Shown: in pieces, positions 9,592 through 18,271 of the stretch | Layout of the letters: every line of letters begins with the position of its first letter | Position numbering within the stretch: the first letter of the stretch is position 1 | Source: Blastocatellia bacterium | Lineage (GTDB): Bacteria > Acidobacteriota > Blastocatellia > Pyrinomonadales > Pyrinomonadaceae | Reading direction: 5' to 3' | NCBI GenBank assembly: GCA_016789265.1 | Contig: JAEUQK010000020.1 | Location: 62,001-126,000, forward strand | DNA length: 64,000 nucleotides | Made by a program: the position numbers and the translations under genes | Notes under the pieces: generated by a model | The model's database searches: none | Told to the model about the DNA's origin: nothing | The model's input: the letters and a program-made list of their open reading frames with translations, nothing else

Positions 9592-10806
9592 CTATCTAAC
9601 AGGAGGACGCTGGCCGACGGGTCGTCCCTGAGCATATGGACTGCCGCCAGGTGCGGCCGGTGCCGCAGGCCGCGGTGTGCCGCCGCCGTAAGCCTGGTTC
9701 AAACCGGAACCGCGTTCGATCAGTTCGCGTAATTCGTCCGCGTTCGAGGTTCTGTTCATTGCCGCTTCGAGCGTGATGATCTTCTTGTGGTAGAGAGTAG
9801 CGAGCGACTGGTTGAACGTCTGCATCCCGAACTTGTCCTGTCCTGTCTGCATCATCGAATAGATCTGGTGGATCTTGTCTTCGCGGATGAGATTGCGGAT
9901 AGCGGCATTCGGTACGAGGATCTCGAGGGCCATTGCACGGCCGTCGCCCGAGGCTTTGGGAAGCAGGGCTTGGCACATGATGCCTTCGAGCACAAGCGAA
10001 AGCTGCGTACGAACCTGAGCCTGTTGGCCGGACGGGAAAACGTCAATGATACGGTTGATGGTCGAATAGGCAGAGTTCGTGTGAAGCGTGGCAAAGGTCA
10101 GGTGGCCGGTTTCTGCGATTCGCAGGGCCATCTCGATCGTCTCAAGGTCACGCATTTCGCCGACGAGCACGACGTCGGGATCCTGACGAAGTGCGGTTCT
10201 GAGCGCCGAGCCGAACGAATGAGTATCGGCGGCGACCTCGCGCTGGTTTACTACGCAGTTCTTGTGGTTATGGAGAAACTCGATCGGGTCTTCGATCGAA
10301 AGTATATGATCGTGACGTTCGATGTTTATCTTGTCGATCATCGCCGCAAGCGTGGTCGATTTACCCGAACCGGTCGGCCCGGTAACCAGCACAAGGCCGC
10401 GCGGCTTTTTGCACATATCCTGCACTATAGGCGGCAGACCCAATGCCTCGAACGATTTGATCTCGTATGGGATCGCACGGAACACGGCACCGACCGCACC
10501 TTTCTGGTTAAAGAGGTTGGCGCGGAAACGAGACATTCCCTTTAGGCCGAATGAGAAGTCAAGTTCGAGGTTTTCCTCAAAGCGGTGTTTTTGCGCGTCA
10601 GTCAAAACAGAGTAAGCAAGGCGCTTGGTGTCGGCAGGCGTCATCGGGCCGTATTCCGAAAGCGGTTTCAGATGGCCGTGAACGCGTATCTGCGGGGCTG
10701 AATTGGTCGTAAGGTGAAGGTCGGAACCGCCGGCGTCCGTCATCTTCTTGAGAAGTTCGGGCAGCGTGACCTGCGATTCGACTGAGGTTTGGTTTTCGAA
10801 ACTCAT
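9592..10806 (-). CDS. pilT: Twitching-motility ATPase PilT (pilus retraction)
   Basis: The 404-aa protein is a hexameric secretion ATPase that depolymerises the pilus. Walker A is GPTGSGKS at 143-150, the Asp box lies near 170, and Walker B is VVLVGEMRD at 212-220. The PilT-specific AIRNLIRE motif is present downstream. A Pro/Gly-rich tail (about 375-404) is extra. The frame stays open 27 codons further upstream, but that stretch is a translated repeat (see 10817-10888), while residues after the ATG at 10804-10806 match normal PilT N-termini. The chosen start has no clear Shine-Dalgarno. PilB and PilC lie in the same operon. Confidence 0.93.
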   Translation of the reverse strand: MSFENQTSVESQVTLPELLKKMTDAGGSDLHLTTNSAPQIRVHGHLKPLSEYGPMTPADTKRLAYSVLTDAQKHRFEENLELDFSFGLKGMSRFRANLFNQKGAVGAVFRAIPYEIKSFEALGLPPIVQDMCKKPRGLVLVTGPTGSGKSTTLAAMIDKINIERHDHILSIEDPIEFLHNHKNCVVNQREVAADTHSFGSALRTALRQDPDVVLVGEMRDLETIEMALRIAETGHLTFATLHTNSAYSTINRIIDVFPSGQQAQVRTQLSLVLEGIMCQALLPKASGDGRAMALEILVPNAAIRNLIREDKIHQIYSMMQTGQDKFGMQTFNQSLATLYHKKIITLEAAMNRTSNADELRELIERGSGLNQAYGGGTPRPAAPAAPGGSPYAQGRPVGQRPPVR

Positions 10807-10816
10807 GGTGTGTAAA

Positions 10817-10888
10817 AGGTGGTCGGTGGTCAGTGGACAGTGGTCAAGTGGGGACCGTGCCGCCACAGTCTTCTGACCACTGTCCACC
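10817..10888. repeat. Palindromic interspersed repeat upstream of pilT
   Basis: GTGGACAGTGGTCA (10833-10846) is an exact reverse complement of TGACCACTGTCCAC (10874-10887), separated by 27 bases. A shifted copy of the motif (GGTCGGTGGTCAGTGG) lies just before it. It fills the gap between the basic exported protein and pilT. Confidence 0.85.
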
Positions 10889-10896
10889 CTGAATAC

Positions 10897-11688
10897 TTAG
10901 TCTTCGCGGGTTGATGCCTGCTGCGTAGGACGCACGCGGGGCTGGAGTGAATTTATGACCTTTTCCGATTCTTCGGCAATACGGTCCGCCGAATCGACAC
11001 CGGTGTTCGTCGAAACGCTGTAGATGCGGCCCGCTACCTCGGTGAAATAGAACATACGCGAGTTAAGGCGTCCGCCGGCTTGCGACTGTGCGACGACGAC
11101 GTAAACCTTTTTGTCGCCTACCTCTTTCTGATAGTCGTTGACGACCCAGCCGTTCTCACGGATCATGCGGTTGATGACCTCGCGGCGAAGCGCCGATGTC
11201 GGTACGCCGCCTACGGTCCGATTGCGGCCGCTGTCAACAGTCTCGCCGGTTGCAGGGCCAACTACAGAGATGGCTGCCGTTCCCCGTCCGCCGTCAACAG
11301 AGAACTGGATCTCGCTGCCAGAAAGCTGACCGGGACGCCATCCTTCCGGTGCCGCTTGGCCCGACGGAAGCATTGCCGCTGCCTGGGTCTCTGCCGGTTT
11401 CGCGTTTGGAGCCGCTGCCGGCTTTGCCTTCGGATTCTGCAGCTTGCGAAGCCGTGCAAGCCTTAGCTGTCGAAGGCGAAGCGCTCGACGCCGAGCCTGA
11501 GCCGCTTTCTTGCGACGCTGATTTGCCCGGTATTGACGCCACCATGCCTTGGAATATTTCTTGTAGTGCTTTTTCTTGTAACGCTTGGTCTTGCGTTTTC
11601 CGGCCTCGACAGATTCCGTAGCCAGCGGAACTATCGCTCCGACTCCGATAAGGAGTGCCAATGAAAGTGCGATCGCTCTTATTACCAT
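10897..11688 (-). CDS. Basic exported protein of unknown function within the pil operon
   Basis: 263 aa. Residues 1-29 look like a signal peptide (hydrophobic IALSLALLIGVGAIVPLA). Residues about 30-85 are extremely Arg/Lys-rich (KRYKKKHYKKYSKAWWRQYR, RRKKAAQARRRALRLRQLR) and would bind nucleic acid, an acidic polymer or the cell surface. An Ala/Pro linker follows. The C-terminal 120 residues form a small alpha/beta domain (NRMIRENGWVVNDYQKEVGDKK, RMFYFTEVAGRIYSVSTNT) that I do not recognise. It lies 15 bases after pilB and about 90 before pilT, so a pilus-linked envelope role is likely by context only. Confidence 0.75.
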   Translation of the reverse strand: MVIRAIALSLALLIGVGAIVPLATESVEAGKRKTKRYKKKHYKKYSKAWWRQYRANQRRKKAAQARRRALRLRQLRLARLRKLQNPKAKPAAAPNAKPAETQAAAMLPSGQAAPEGWRPGQLSGSEIQFSVDGGRGTAAISVVGPATGETVDSGRNRTVGGVPTSALRREVINRMIRENGWVVNDYQKEVGDKKVYVVVAQSQAGGRLNSRMFYFTEVAGRIYSVSTNTGVDSADRIAEESEKVINSLQPRVRPTQQASTRED

Positions 11689-11703
11689 ATTTCCTCCAAT
11701 TCC

Positions 11704-13533
11704 TTACAAAACCGTTTCCTTTACAACTTCCTCGATCGTGGTGATGCCTTCCCTTAACTTTGCCAATCCTGATCCGCGCAGCGTGATCATTCCCAGCTCC
11801 ATCGCTTTCTTGCGAAGCTCGATGGCGCTTGCGCCGATTATGATCAATTCGCGGAGTTCATCGGTTACTTCCATTACCTCGTAAAGGCCAACGCGTCCCT
11901 TGAAACCCGTGCCAAGACACGTGTCACAGCCGCGGCCCTTGTAGACCTTCAGCGTCTTTGCTTCCTCTTCGCTGAAACCGATCTCAACAAGTGCTTCAGG
12001 AACGACATGCGTTTCCTCTTTACAATCTTTGCAGATGCGGCGAATAAGCCTCTGAGCCTGTATGAGGTTTACCGACGTCGCCACCAGGAACGGTTCGATA
12101 CCCATGTTCACGAGACGTGAAATGGTAGATGGAGCGTCGTTCGTGTGCAGCGTCGAAAGCACGAGGTGGCCGGTCAATGCGGCCTTGATCGCGATCTCGG
12201 CTGTCTCGAAATCTCGGATCTCACCGACGAGGATGATGTTCGGGTCCTGACGCAGGAAAGAACGAAGAGCGGCAGCGAAGTTAAGGCCGATCTGTTCTTT
12301 CATCTGCACCTGGTTGATGCCCTGAAGATTGAATTCGACCGGATCTTCGGCCGTCATGATGTTTGTCTCGGGGGTGTTCAGCGACTGAAGCGCCGAATAA
12401 AGCGTGTTCGTTTTACCCGATCCCGTCGGGCCGGTGACGAGCACCATACCGTATGGGTTTGCGATAGCACGCTGGAATTTTTCAAGGCTTTCCGGCTCAA
12501 ATCCAAGCTTCGTCATATCGAGCATTAGCTTGTCTTTATCGAGCAAGCGGAGCACGACCTTTTCGCCAAAGAGTGTCGGAAGGGTCGAAACACGAAAGTC
12601 GAGTTCTCGTGAGCGGTCATCGACCTTTACCTTGATCTTGATGCGGCCGTCCTGCGGCAGGCGTTTTTCCGATATGTCGAGTTTCGACATGATCTTCAAA
12701 CGCGAGATCAGCGGATCGCGAAGCTTCATCGGCGGATGCATCACGTCGTACAGCACGCCGTCGATACGAAAACGGATGCGGAAATCCTTTTCGTATGGCT
12801 CGATATGTATGTCGGATGCGCCACGTCGAAGCGAATCGACGAGCAGAACGTTCACAAGACGAACGACCGGAGCGTCTTCGCTTGCTCGGGCGAGCGATGC
12901 GAGATCGATCTCTTCGTTGTCTTCGACGACCTCGAACTCCTCGCCTTCGTGCGATTGAAAGTCGAACTCGTCCAATTTGACGTCCAGGTCGGCGTCCGAG
13001 ATGCGGTCGCCGTCGCCGCCACTCTTTCCCGCTTTTCCGTTCTTTCCGTTTCGCCCGACCTTCTCCGTCTCGAACGCAATTGCAGCGTCGAAAATATCTA
13101 TCTGAGTGGAGCCGCTATAGTACTTTCCGATCGCCATCTGTATCGAGGCTTCCGAGGCGATCACGGGTTCGACGTTTAGGCTCGTCATGAACTTTATATC
13201 GTCCATGGCGAAGACGTTTGTCGGGTCAGCCATAGCAAGAGTCAGCGTTGCACCGACCTTTGAAATGGGCAGGATCGTGTATTTGAGCGCGACTTCCTGT
13301 GAGATGAGTTTTATGACCTCATCTTCGATGTGAAAGAGGTCAAGATTGATCGAGGGAACACCATATTGGCGGGACAAAACTGCGGTAATGACATCGTCCG
13401 AGATCATGCCGAGCTTGACGAGATTTGAGCCAAGTCGGCCGCCGCTATTACGCTGGTAGTCCAACGCTTCACGAAGTTGCTGCGGCGTCACCAGATTTTC
13501 GCGGACAAGAATTTCCCCTAGTTTTGCTGACAT
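11704..13533 (-). CDS. pilB: Type IV pilus assembly ATPase PilB (extension motor)
   Basis: 609 aa, normal length for PilB, the hexameric ATPase that drives pilus extension from the cytosolic side. An MshEN/T2SSE-N domain covers about 1-150 and may bind cyclic di-GMP. A Gly/Lys/Asp-rich linker (160-210) follows. Walker A is GPTGSGKT at 368-375 and Walker B ILVGEIRD at 434-441, with the His box STLHTN just after. A zinc-binding tetracysteine is seen: CKDC at 501-504 and CDTC near 536-539. It is the first gene of the operon, with a strong promoter about 120 bases upstream. Confidence 0.95.
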   Translation of the reverse strand: MSAKLGEILVRENLVTPQQLREALDYQRNSGGRLGSNLVKLGMISDDVITAVLSRQYGVPSINLDLFHIEDEVIKLISQEVALKYTILPISKVGATLTLAMADPTNVFAMDDIKFMTSLNVEPVIASEASIQMAIGKYYSGSTQIDIFDAAIAFETEKVGRNGKNGKAGKSGGDGDRISDADLDVKLDEFDFQSHEGEEFEVVEDNEEIDLASLARASEDAPVVRLVNVLLVDSLRRGASDIHIEPYEKDFRIRFRIDGVLYDVMHPPMKLRDPLISRLKIMSKLDISEKRLPQDGRIKIKVKVDDRSRELDFRVSTLPTLFGEKVVLRLLDKDKLMLDMTKLGFEPESLEKFQRAIANPYGMVLVTGPTGSGKTNTLYSALQSLNTPETNIMTAEDPVEFNLQGINQVQMKEQIGLNFAAALRSFLRQDPNIILVGEIRDFETAEIAIKAALTGHLVLSTLHTNDAPSTISRLVNMGIEPFLVATSVNLIQAQRLIRRICKDCKEETHVVPEALVEIGFSEEEAKTLKVYKGRGCDTCLGTGFKGRVGLYEVMEVTDELRELIIIGASAIELRKKAMELGMITLRGSGLAKLREGITTIEEVVKETVL

Positions 13534-13654
13534 TTGGTTTGAGCGAGGTTCCTAAAGTGTTGGATAACTTGAGGAAGAGAGTAGTGGAATTTACTAGCTT
13601 TCTTTGGGTGTAGAGACTACAAAGACAACAATGCTAAACACTGTTGCACATCAG

Positions 13655-13683
13655 ATAATAGTTGTTTGTCACCGTCGTGTCAA
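13655..13683 (-). promoter_or_regulatory. Consensus sigma-70-type promoter for the pil operon
   Basis: Read on the minus strand: TTGACA (13678-13683), a 17-base spacer, then TATTAT (13655-13660). Transcription would begin near 13648 and leave a leader of about 115 bases before the pilB ATG. Confidence 0.75.
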
Positions 13684-13746
13684 GATTTCTTTTGCGCAGA
13701 ATGAACGGGAATCGGTCACATTGACCGAACCGCGTCCTCGGACAGT

Positions 13747-14802
13747 TCAAGGGTTTTCGAGCAGCCTTATCAAGGCTGATTCTTCCGGATCGAGCCCAGG
13801 ATGGATGCGTTTTATCGAGCGTGCCGTCTTAGGGCGATAATGCTCGATGGTTTTGCCCTTTAGGTAGGCGTCGATAACCGACGGATGAATATATGATGCA
13901 CGGCACACGGCCGGCGTGTTTCCCAATCGCTCGGCGACTTTTTTGATCGCCCGTACGAGGTTCTTTTTAGAATCAGCTTCTGTGTCGCCCGTACCGATCT
14001 CGGCAAGCTCGACAGCAGCTAGAAGCGTTCCGCCCCATGTGCGAAAGTCCTTCGCGGAAAATCGCGGATCGGTCGCTGCCTTCAGGTAGAAATTCAGCTG
14101 CGTCGGCGTAACAGCGCGAGCCTTTCCATCTTCACTTATGTAGCGAAACAATTTACGGCCGCCGCCGAGCGTGGCGATCTCTTTCACAACGGCTGAGAGC
14201 TCTTCATCCACCAGGACAAGGCGGTGGACGACGTGGCTCTTGCCGATAAAATCGAACCTGAGCTTTCCCCTCTTTCCGATCGTGAGGTGTTTCTTGTTAA
14301 GGGTAGTAATTCCAAAGGTCTTGTAATGTCGTGCGCTGCGATCGGTGCCAACACGAAAATAAAGCGAGTTAATAAGCCGCATAATGACGGCCAGGACTTT
14401 CTCCTTCGAAAGTCCCTCTGTTGAAAGATCTCGATTGGTTACCTCGTAAAACTTTGGAAGGAACTTACCGAACGATTCGATCTTGGCAAACTTGAGTTTC
14501 TGCTGACGCTTAGTGAACGATGGATGATACTTGTATTGAATGCGTCCACGTGTGTCCACGCCAACCGCCTGAAGCCGTCCTTTGGGTGACGGGCAGATAC
14601 GGACATGTTCCCAGGCAGGCGGAATGACGAGTGACGCGATGCGTTCGAGATCGTCTGGATTGGTGACCGACTTCCCGTCGGCATCGATATAGTTGAATCC
14701 GCGCGAACGCCCTCCATTTCGCCGCCACCATTTGGATCGCCGACCCCTTTCGATCGTCTCGACCGCCTTGTGTCTGTCCGCTTTGCTTACTTTCGTCTGC
14801 AT
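13747..14802 (-). CDS. DNA topoisomerase IB
   Basis: The 351-aa protein matches the poxvirus-like bacterial type IB topoisomerases, which relax supercoils through a 3'-phosphotyrosine bond. The N-terminal DNA-binding domain covers about 1-95 (LVIPPAWEHVRICPSP). The catalytic part has the expected Arg150 (YFRVGTD), a Lys-bearing beta hairpin (GKRGKLRFDFIGKSH), Arg254 (KDFRTWGGT) and Tyr304 (RASYIHPSV) as the nucleophile. It is a single gene, oriented with the pil operon but read from its own start. Confidence 0.93.
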   Translation of the reverse strand: MQTKVSKADRHKAVETIERGRRSKWWRRNGGRSRGFNYIDADGKSVTNPDDLERIASLVIPPAWEHVRICPSPKGRLQAVGVDTRGRIQYKYHPSFTKRQQKLKFAKIESFGKFLPKFYEVTNRDLSTEGLSKEKVLAVIMRLINSLYFRVGTDRSARHYKTFGITTLNKKHLTIGKRGKLRFDFIGKSHVVHRLVLVDEELSAVVKEIATLGGGRKLFRYISEDGKARAVTPTQLNFYLKAATDPRFSAKDFRTWGGTLLAAVELAEIGTGDTEADSKKNLVRAIKKVAERLGNTPAVCRASYIHPSVIDAYLKGKTIEHYRPKTARSIKRIHPGLDPEESALIRLLENP

Positions 14803-14937
14803 ATTTGTTCCGCAATATCAATTTAATTCACCAACACATGGGCCCGAGTCGTAAGCCAACAGCTCCGGCGTATGGCTTTAATACAATTCGATACCCGTTA
14901 AAAAGCTAAGCAATTGAAAAGCCAAAAGTTACCGAAT

Positions 14938-14953
14938 TGGCACGCACGTTGCA
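14938..14953 (+). promoter_or_regulatory. Consensus sigma-54 (RpoN) promoter
   Basis: The sequence TGGCACG-N4-TTGCA matches the -24/-12 consensus at every defined base (GG at 14939-14940, GC at 14951-14952). Transcription would start near 14964, 37 bases before the ATG at 15001. That position also rules out the longer frame starting at 14914. Confidence 0.82.
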
Positions 14954-15000
14954 GTAAGACGGGCACGAAGTTAGAGACAAATTCAGAGAGGAGAGATTTT

Positions 15001-15588
15001 ATGAAACAGAGAAATGAACTACTTTTGCAGGCTTTAGAAACGGAACTGGGCGGCGTTCAGATCTACACAAAAGCCATCGAATGTGCCGTGAACCGTGACT
15101 TAAAAAAAGAATGGGAAGAATATCTCGAGCAGACCACTCGACACGTTGAAATAGTAGAGCGTGTATTTGACGAGATCGGGCTTGACAAGGAAACGGAAAC
15201 GCCGGGCCGAATGGTCGTTAGGCACATCGGTGAATCGCTGGTCAAGGCCATGGAAATGGCCCTGCAGTCTGGTGACAAGAAAGGTGCGGAGTTAGTAGCC
15301 GCCGAATGTGTGACGCTTGCCGAGACAAAAGATCATCTGAACTGGGAGTTGATCGGCGAAATGGCTAAAAAGGAAACTGGTACCAGCGGAAAGGCCCTCA
15401 AGGCTGCCCACGAAGAGGTCGAGGACGAAGAGGACGAACACCTTTATCACACGACCGGCTGGTGCCGAGAGTTATGGATAGACTCGCTGGGCATGCCGGC
15501 AGTGCTGCCGCCTCCCGAAGAAGAAAAGCACGTTAAGACGGCGATCGGTGCCGCCCGTGCGAAACAGGCAAGGGCGAATATGTTGTAA
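15001..15588 (+). CDS. Ferritin-like four-helix-bundle protein (DUF892/rubrerythrin-like)
   Basis: 195 aa, mostly helical. The first three helices carry the Glu/His spacing of ferritin-like proteins: ALETELGGVQIYTKAIE near 10-26, EYLEQTTRHVEIVERVFDE near 40-58, and later ETKDHLNWELIGEM. This suggests a di-metal site and an oxidative-stress or iron role, but no activity is proven. The C-terminal third holds an acidic run (EEVEDEEDEH) and HLYHTTGWCRELW. An AGAGGAGAG ribosome site 7 bases before the ATG fixes the start. The gene is controlled by the sigma-54 site at 14938 and probably leads an operon with the two genes after it. Confidence 0.78.
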   Translation: MKQRNELLLQALETELGGVQIYTKAIECAVNRDLKKEWEEYLEQTTRHVEIVERVFDEIGLDKETETPGRMVVRHIGESLVKAMEMALQSGDKKGAELVAAECVTLAETKDHLNWELIGEMAKKETGTSGKALKAAHEEVEDEEDEHLYHTTGWCRELWIDSLGMPAVLPPPEEEKHVKTAIGAARAKQARANML

Positions 15589-15643
15589 GTGAACGAAAGG
15601 TCACTTGTGGTGCTAAACAAGGGGTTAAACAAGGAGGAAAACT

Positions 15644-15799
15644 ATGCTTTGGACGATCTTGATAATTCTGCTGGTATTGTGGGCTTTGGGCTTCGGATTT
15701 GCCGGTGCGGCCGTTGGCAACTTGATCCACATTCTGTTGGTGTTGGCGTTGGTCGTGTTGGTGATCCAGTTAATAACCGGGCGTCGCGCGGCACTTTAG
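15644..15799 (+). CDS. Small membrane protein, lmo0937 / DUF5670 family
   Basis: 51 aa. It starts MLWTILIILLVLWALG, has a central GAAVGNLIHILL, and ends ITGRRAAL. Two membrane helices and a short basic tail match the lmo0937-type stress-associated membrane proteins. AAGGAGGA 5 bases before the ATG is a near-perfect ribosome site. It lies 55 bases after the ferritin-like gene, inside the same putative sigma-54 operon. The molecular role of the family is unknown. Confidence 0.85.
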   Translation: MLWTILIILLVLWALGFGFAGAAVGNLIHILLVLALVVLVIQLITGRRAAL

Positions 15800-15868
15800 G
15801 AATTTTCCGATAGTAAGGCTTCGATCAATTTCGTGGCCTTATTATTTGGATTTAAAGAGGTAGAAGTT

Positions 15869-16336
15869 ATGTCTCTTAGACCACGCATTCTTTTCGTCGA
15901 CGACGACGATGCGAATTGCGAGATGATGAAATACTGGCTCGACGTGGATTGCGGGTATGACCTGACGGCCGTAAACGACGGCAAGACAGCATTTGAATTG
16001 ATAGAAGCGGAGTATTTTGACCTGTTTCTGCTGGATTACTGTCTGCCCGATACAACTGCGGTACACCTGTGCAGAAAGATCAGAGCGATCGACCCGAAGG
16101 TCCCGATCATTGTCTACAGCGCGTTGGACCGCGACATAGACAAAGAGAGCGCTCTAGCAGCGGGGGCGAACCGTTATTTGCTTAAGCCCGACGAACTGCA
16201 CCTAGTAAAGCCTCAGTTGGATAAGCTACTTGAACTCGGGGGAAAAGAACGTGAAGCCCGAACAATAGGCTTCAAAACGCGTACTGTTCACGTAAGCGTT
16301 CGGCAAAGCCGACGAAAGCCAACAGGAATCGTATAA
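15869..16336 (+). CDS. Single-domain response regulator (CheY-like receiver)
   Basis: 155 aa. A receiver domain covers residues 1-120: acidic cluster DDDD near 12-15, phospho-acceptor Asp in LLDYCLPD, Ser in VYSALD and Lys in YLLKPD are all present. It should therefore be phosphorylated by a histidine kinase. There is no output domain; the last 35 residues are basic (KTRTVHVSVRQSRRKP). AAAGAGG 8 bases before the ATG at 15869 supports this start over an upstream one. It follows the 51-aa membrane protein by 69 bases. No kinase is encoded nearby. Confidence 0.85.
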   Translation: MSLRPRILFVDDDDANCEMMKYWLDVDCGYDLTAVNDGKTAFELIEAEYFDLFLLDYCLPDTTAVHLCRKIRAIDPKVPIIVYSALDRDIDKESALAAGANRYLLKPDELHLVKPQLDKLLELGGKEREARTIGFKTRTVHVSVRQSRRKPTGIV

Positions 16337-16345
16337 AAAGTTCGC

Positions 16346-17239
16346 TCAGGACGGAAGTTCGAGGCCGGCGGCAGCCATTAGGCTGGGAGAGAATGCCGGT
16401 TCACTATGATCGAACACGGCGTCGAGTTCTTTTTCAACGCTTCCATGGCCGGCCGGGATCGCCTTGATCATCGGTTCGAAATTGCGGAAATCGTAAAGCT
16501 CGTTATCGAGCAGGTGCGAGCCGGTAACGTTGGTGAGCGCGGTCATGATCGTACTTCGGACGAACGGGATCTCTTTTTCCAGTTCAGAGACCAGGTTCTT
16601 GACCCGGGCACGTTTCAGATTCGGCTGCGAACCACAGAGATTGCAGGGAATGATCGGGAACTGCTGTTCCTCGGCATACTTTGCGATCTCTTTTTCCTGG
16701 CAGTACGCAAGGGGGCGGATCACAGTGTTTCGTTTGTCGTCACTGCGGAGAATGGGCGGCATCGCCTTTAACTGCCCTACATACAGCAGATTGAGTAAAA
16801 ATGTGGCAATGATATCGTCGGCATGGTGGCCGAGCGCGATCTTTGTGCAGCCTTCTTCGACGGCAATGTTATACAGAATGCCGCGGCGAAGGCGTGAGCA
16901 CAGCGAACAGAACGTCTTCCCTTCCGGGATGTGCTGCTTGACGATGGTATAGGTGTCTTCTTCGACGATGCGGTACTTTACGCCGATGCTTTCCAGATAT
17001 TCCGGCAGGACGTGTTCGGGAAAGCCGGGCTGTTTTTGATCGAGGTTAACGGCCAGGATCTCAAAATCGATGGGCGCGCGTTTTTGCACGTCGAGCAGCA
17101 GGTCGAGCAGTGTATAGCTGTCCTTTCCGCCGGAAAGACAGACCATTATCTTGTCGCCCTGTTCGATCATCGAGAAGTCGTGAATCGCCCTCCCGATCTT
17201 CTTCATCAATTTTGCTTTAGTCTTCGTTTCCACAAGCAC
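16346..17239 (-). CDS. ttcA: tRNA 2-thiocytidine(32) synthetase TtcA
   Basis: 297 aa. It adds sulfur to C2 of cytidine-32 in tRNA, using ATP and an iron-sulfur cluster. The PP-loop ATP motif is SGGKDS at 36-41. Two CxxC pairs expected to bind the cluster are present: C111/C114 (FCSLC) and C199/C202 (PCNLC). The GHHADDI motif lies near 137-143. Length and motifs fit the TtcA family. It converges on the receiver gene with a 9-base gap. Nothing looks broken. Confidence 0.93.
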   Translation of the reverse strand: MLVETKTKAKLMKKIGRAIHDFSMIEQGDKIMVCLSGGKDSYTLLDLLLDVQKRAPIDFEILAVNLDQKQPGFPEHVLPEYLESIGVKYRIVEEDTYTIVKQHIPEGKTFCSLCSRLRRGILYNIAVEEGCTKIALGHHADDIIATFLLNLLYVGQLKAMPPILRSDDKRNTVIRPLAYCQEKEIAKYAEEQQFPIIPCNLCGSQPNLKRARVKNLVSELEKEIPFVRSTIMTALTNVTGSHLLDNELYDFRNFEPMIKAIPAGHGSVEKELDAVFDHSEPAFSPSLMAAAGLELPS

Positions 17240-17460
17240 CCTAATTTTCGACCGGCGAAACCTCTGATTTTGGCATTTACACGGGATTTTTACAACCTGA
17301 TAGAAAACGCTTTACACGGCAAGCGGCAGTCGTTTATTATTCGTGTGCAGGCACTTTTTCGACACTTACACTTCGCCAAAAGTGATTCCCTAAGTTCTTC
17401 ACGTCCTTCCAGGACAAGATTGCTGCCTCAAGTTTTAACGATTCCAAAAGGAGACTACCA

Positions 17461-18138
17461 ATGATCAGAATGGGAAGAAATTCCAAATCCGAAACGTCTG
17501 ATGCCCCGGAATTCCAATCGAGTTATCCCCAAACTCAGTCCAGTCCGTCCGCGCTATACGGAAGCGAAACGCCGAATACGGTCTCGCGTCCGGCAACAGA
17601 CAGCGAAAATATTGCCCGCGATATCAAGGATGGAAAGCTGAGCGGCTTCGTCGGCCACGGAACATCGCTGACCGGCGACACCTCGTTTCAAATGATGCTC
17701 CGCGTTGACGGACACCTTACCGGAACCGTCACATCGGACGGCGGAACACTGATCGTCGGCAACAACGGCCAGCTTGACGCTAACGTATCGGTCGGCGTTG
17801 CGCAGATAAATGGAACGATAAATGGCGACGTGGCAGCGACTGAGCGCATCCAGCTTGGCCGCACCGCCCGAGTCGTGGGCAATATCGCCACACCGAAGCT
17901 GGTCATTGAGGACGGCGCCATTTTCGAAGGCGGCTGTACGATGCTGAAAGCACGCGAAGCGCAGGAGAAAGAGGCTGCGTCGGCTTCGTCAACATCTTCT
18001 TACAGCTCTTCGTCGACTTCGTCGCCGAGCTACAGCAGCTCGAGCAGTTATTCATCGACATCGGCTTCCACGGCATCGGTTGCCGACGATGATGACGATG
18101 ATGCCGAAGACGAAAAGAGCGAAACAGCGACGGTTTAG
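17461..18138 (+). CDS. Bactofilin (polymer-forming cytoskeletal protein)
   Basis: 225 aa. The bactofilin right-handed beta-helix covers about 60-165, with regular repeats such as GTLIVGNNGQLDANVSVGVA and INGTINGDVAATERIQ. It should self-assemble into membrane-linked filaments that guide cell-wall or appendage placement. The N-terminal 50 residues are polar and disordered. The C-terminal tail is unusual: a Ser-rich stretch (about 172-207) followed by a run of six Asp and more acidic residues. AAGGAG lies 8 bases before the ATG, and a strong terminator follows. Confidence 0.92.
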   Translation: MIRMGRNSKSETSDAPEFQSSYPQTQSSPSALYGSETPNTVSRPATDSENIARDIKDGKLSGFVGHGTSLTGDTSFQMMLRVDGHLTGTVTSDGGTLIVGNNGQLDANVSVGVAQINGTINGDVAATERIQLGRTARVVGNIATPKLVIEDGAIFEGGCTMLKAREAQEKEAASASSTSSYSSSSTSSPSYSSSSSYSSTSASTASVADDDDDDAEDEKSETATV

Positions 18139-18161
18139 TTTCGCTGTAAAAATTGCTATCG

Positions 18162-18190
18162 AAGGCGGGAGTCCATTCCCGCCTTTTTTT
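18162..18190 (+). terminator. Intrinsic terminator of the bactofilin gene
   Basis: AAGGCGGGA (18162-18170) and TCCCGCCTT (18177-18185) form a perfect 9-bp stem with a 6-base loop, followed by TTTTTTT. Confidence 0.95.
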
Positions 18191-18271
18191 GTTTTCTTGT
18201 TACCGCATATAGAACCGAATATACTCGTAAGCGCAGCCGGTTTTTCAATTCTCGATCCAAGTGAGGTTTAT

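Noticed and set aside
9787-10545. 252-codon plus-strand frame inside pilT
   Set aside because: Shadow of pilT; no family features.
14914-15000. Longer start for the ferritin-like gene
   Set aside because: It would begin upstream of the sigma-54 promoter; the ATG at 15001 has AGAGGAGAG.
17350-17366. Second sigma-54-like site (GGCAC-N5-TTCGA) before the bactofilin gene
   Set aside because: The invariant -12 GC is missing (CG instead).
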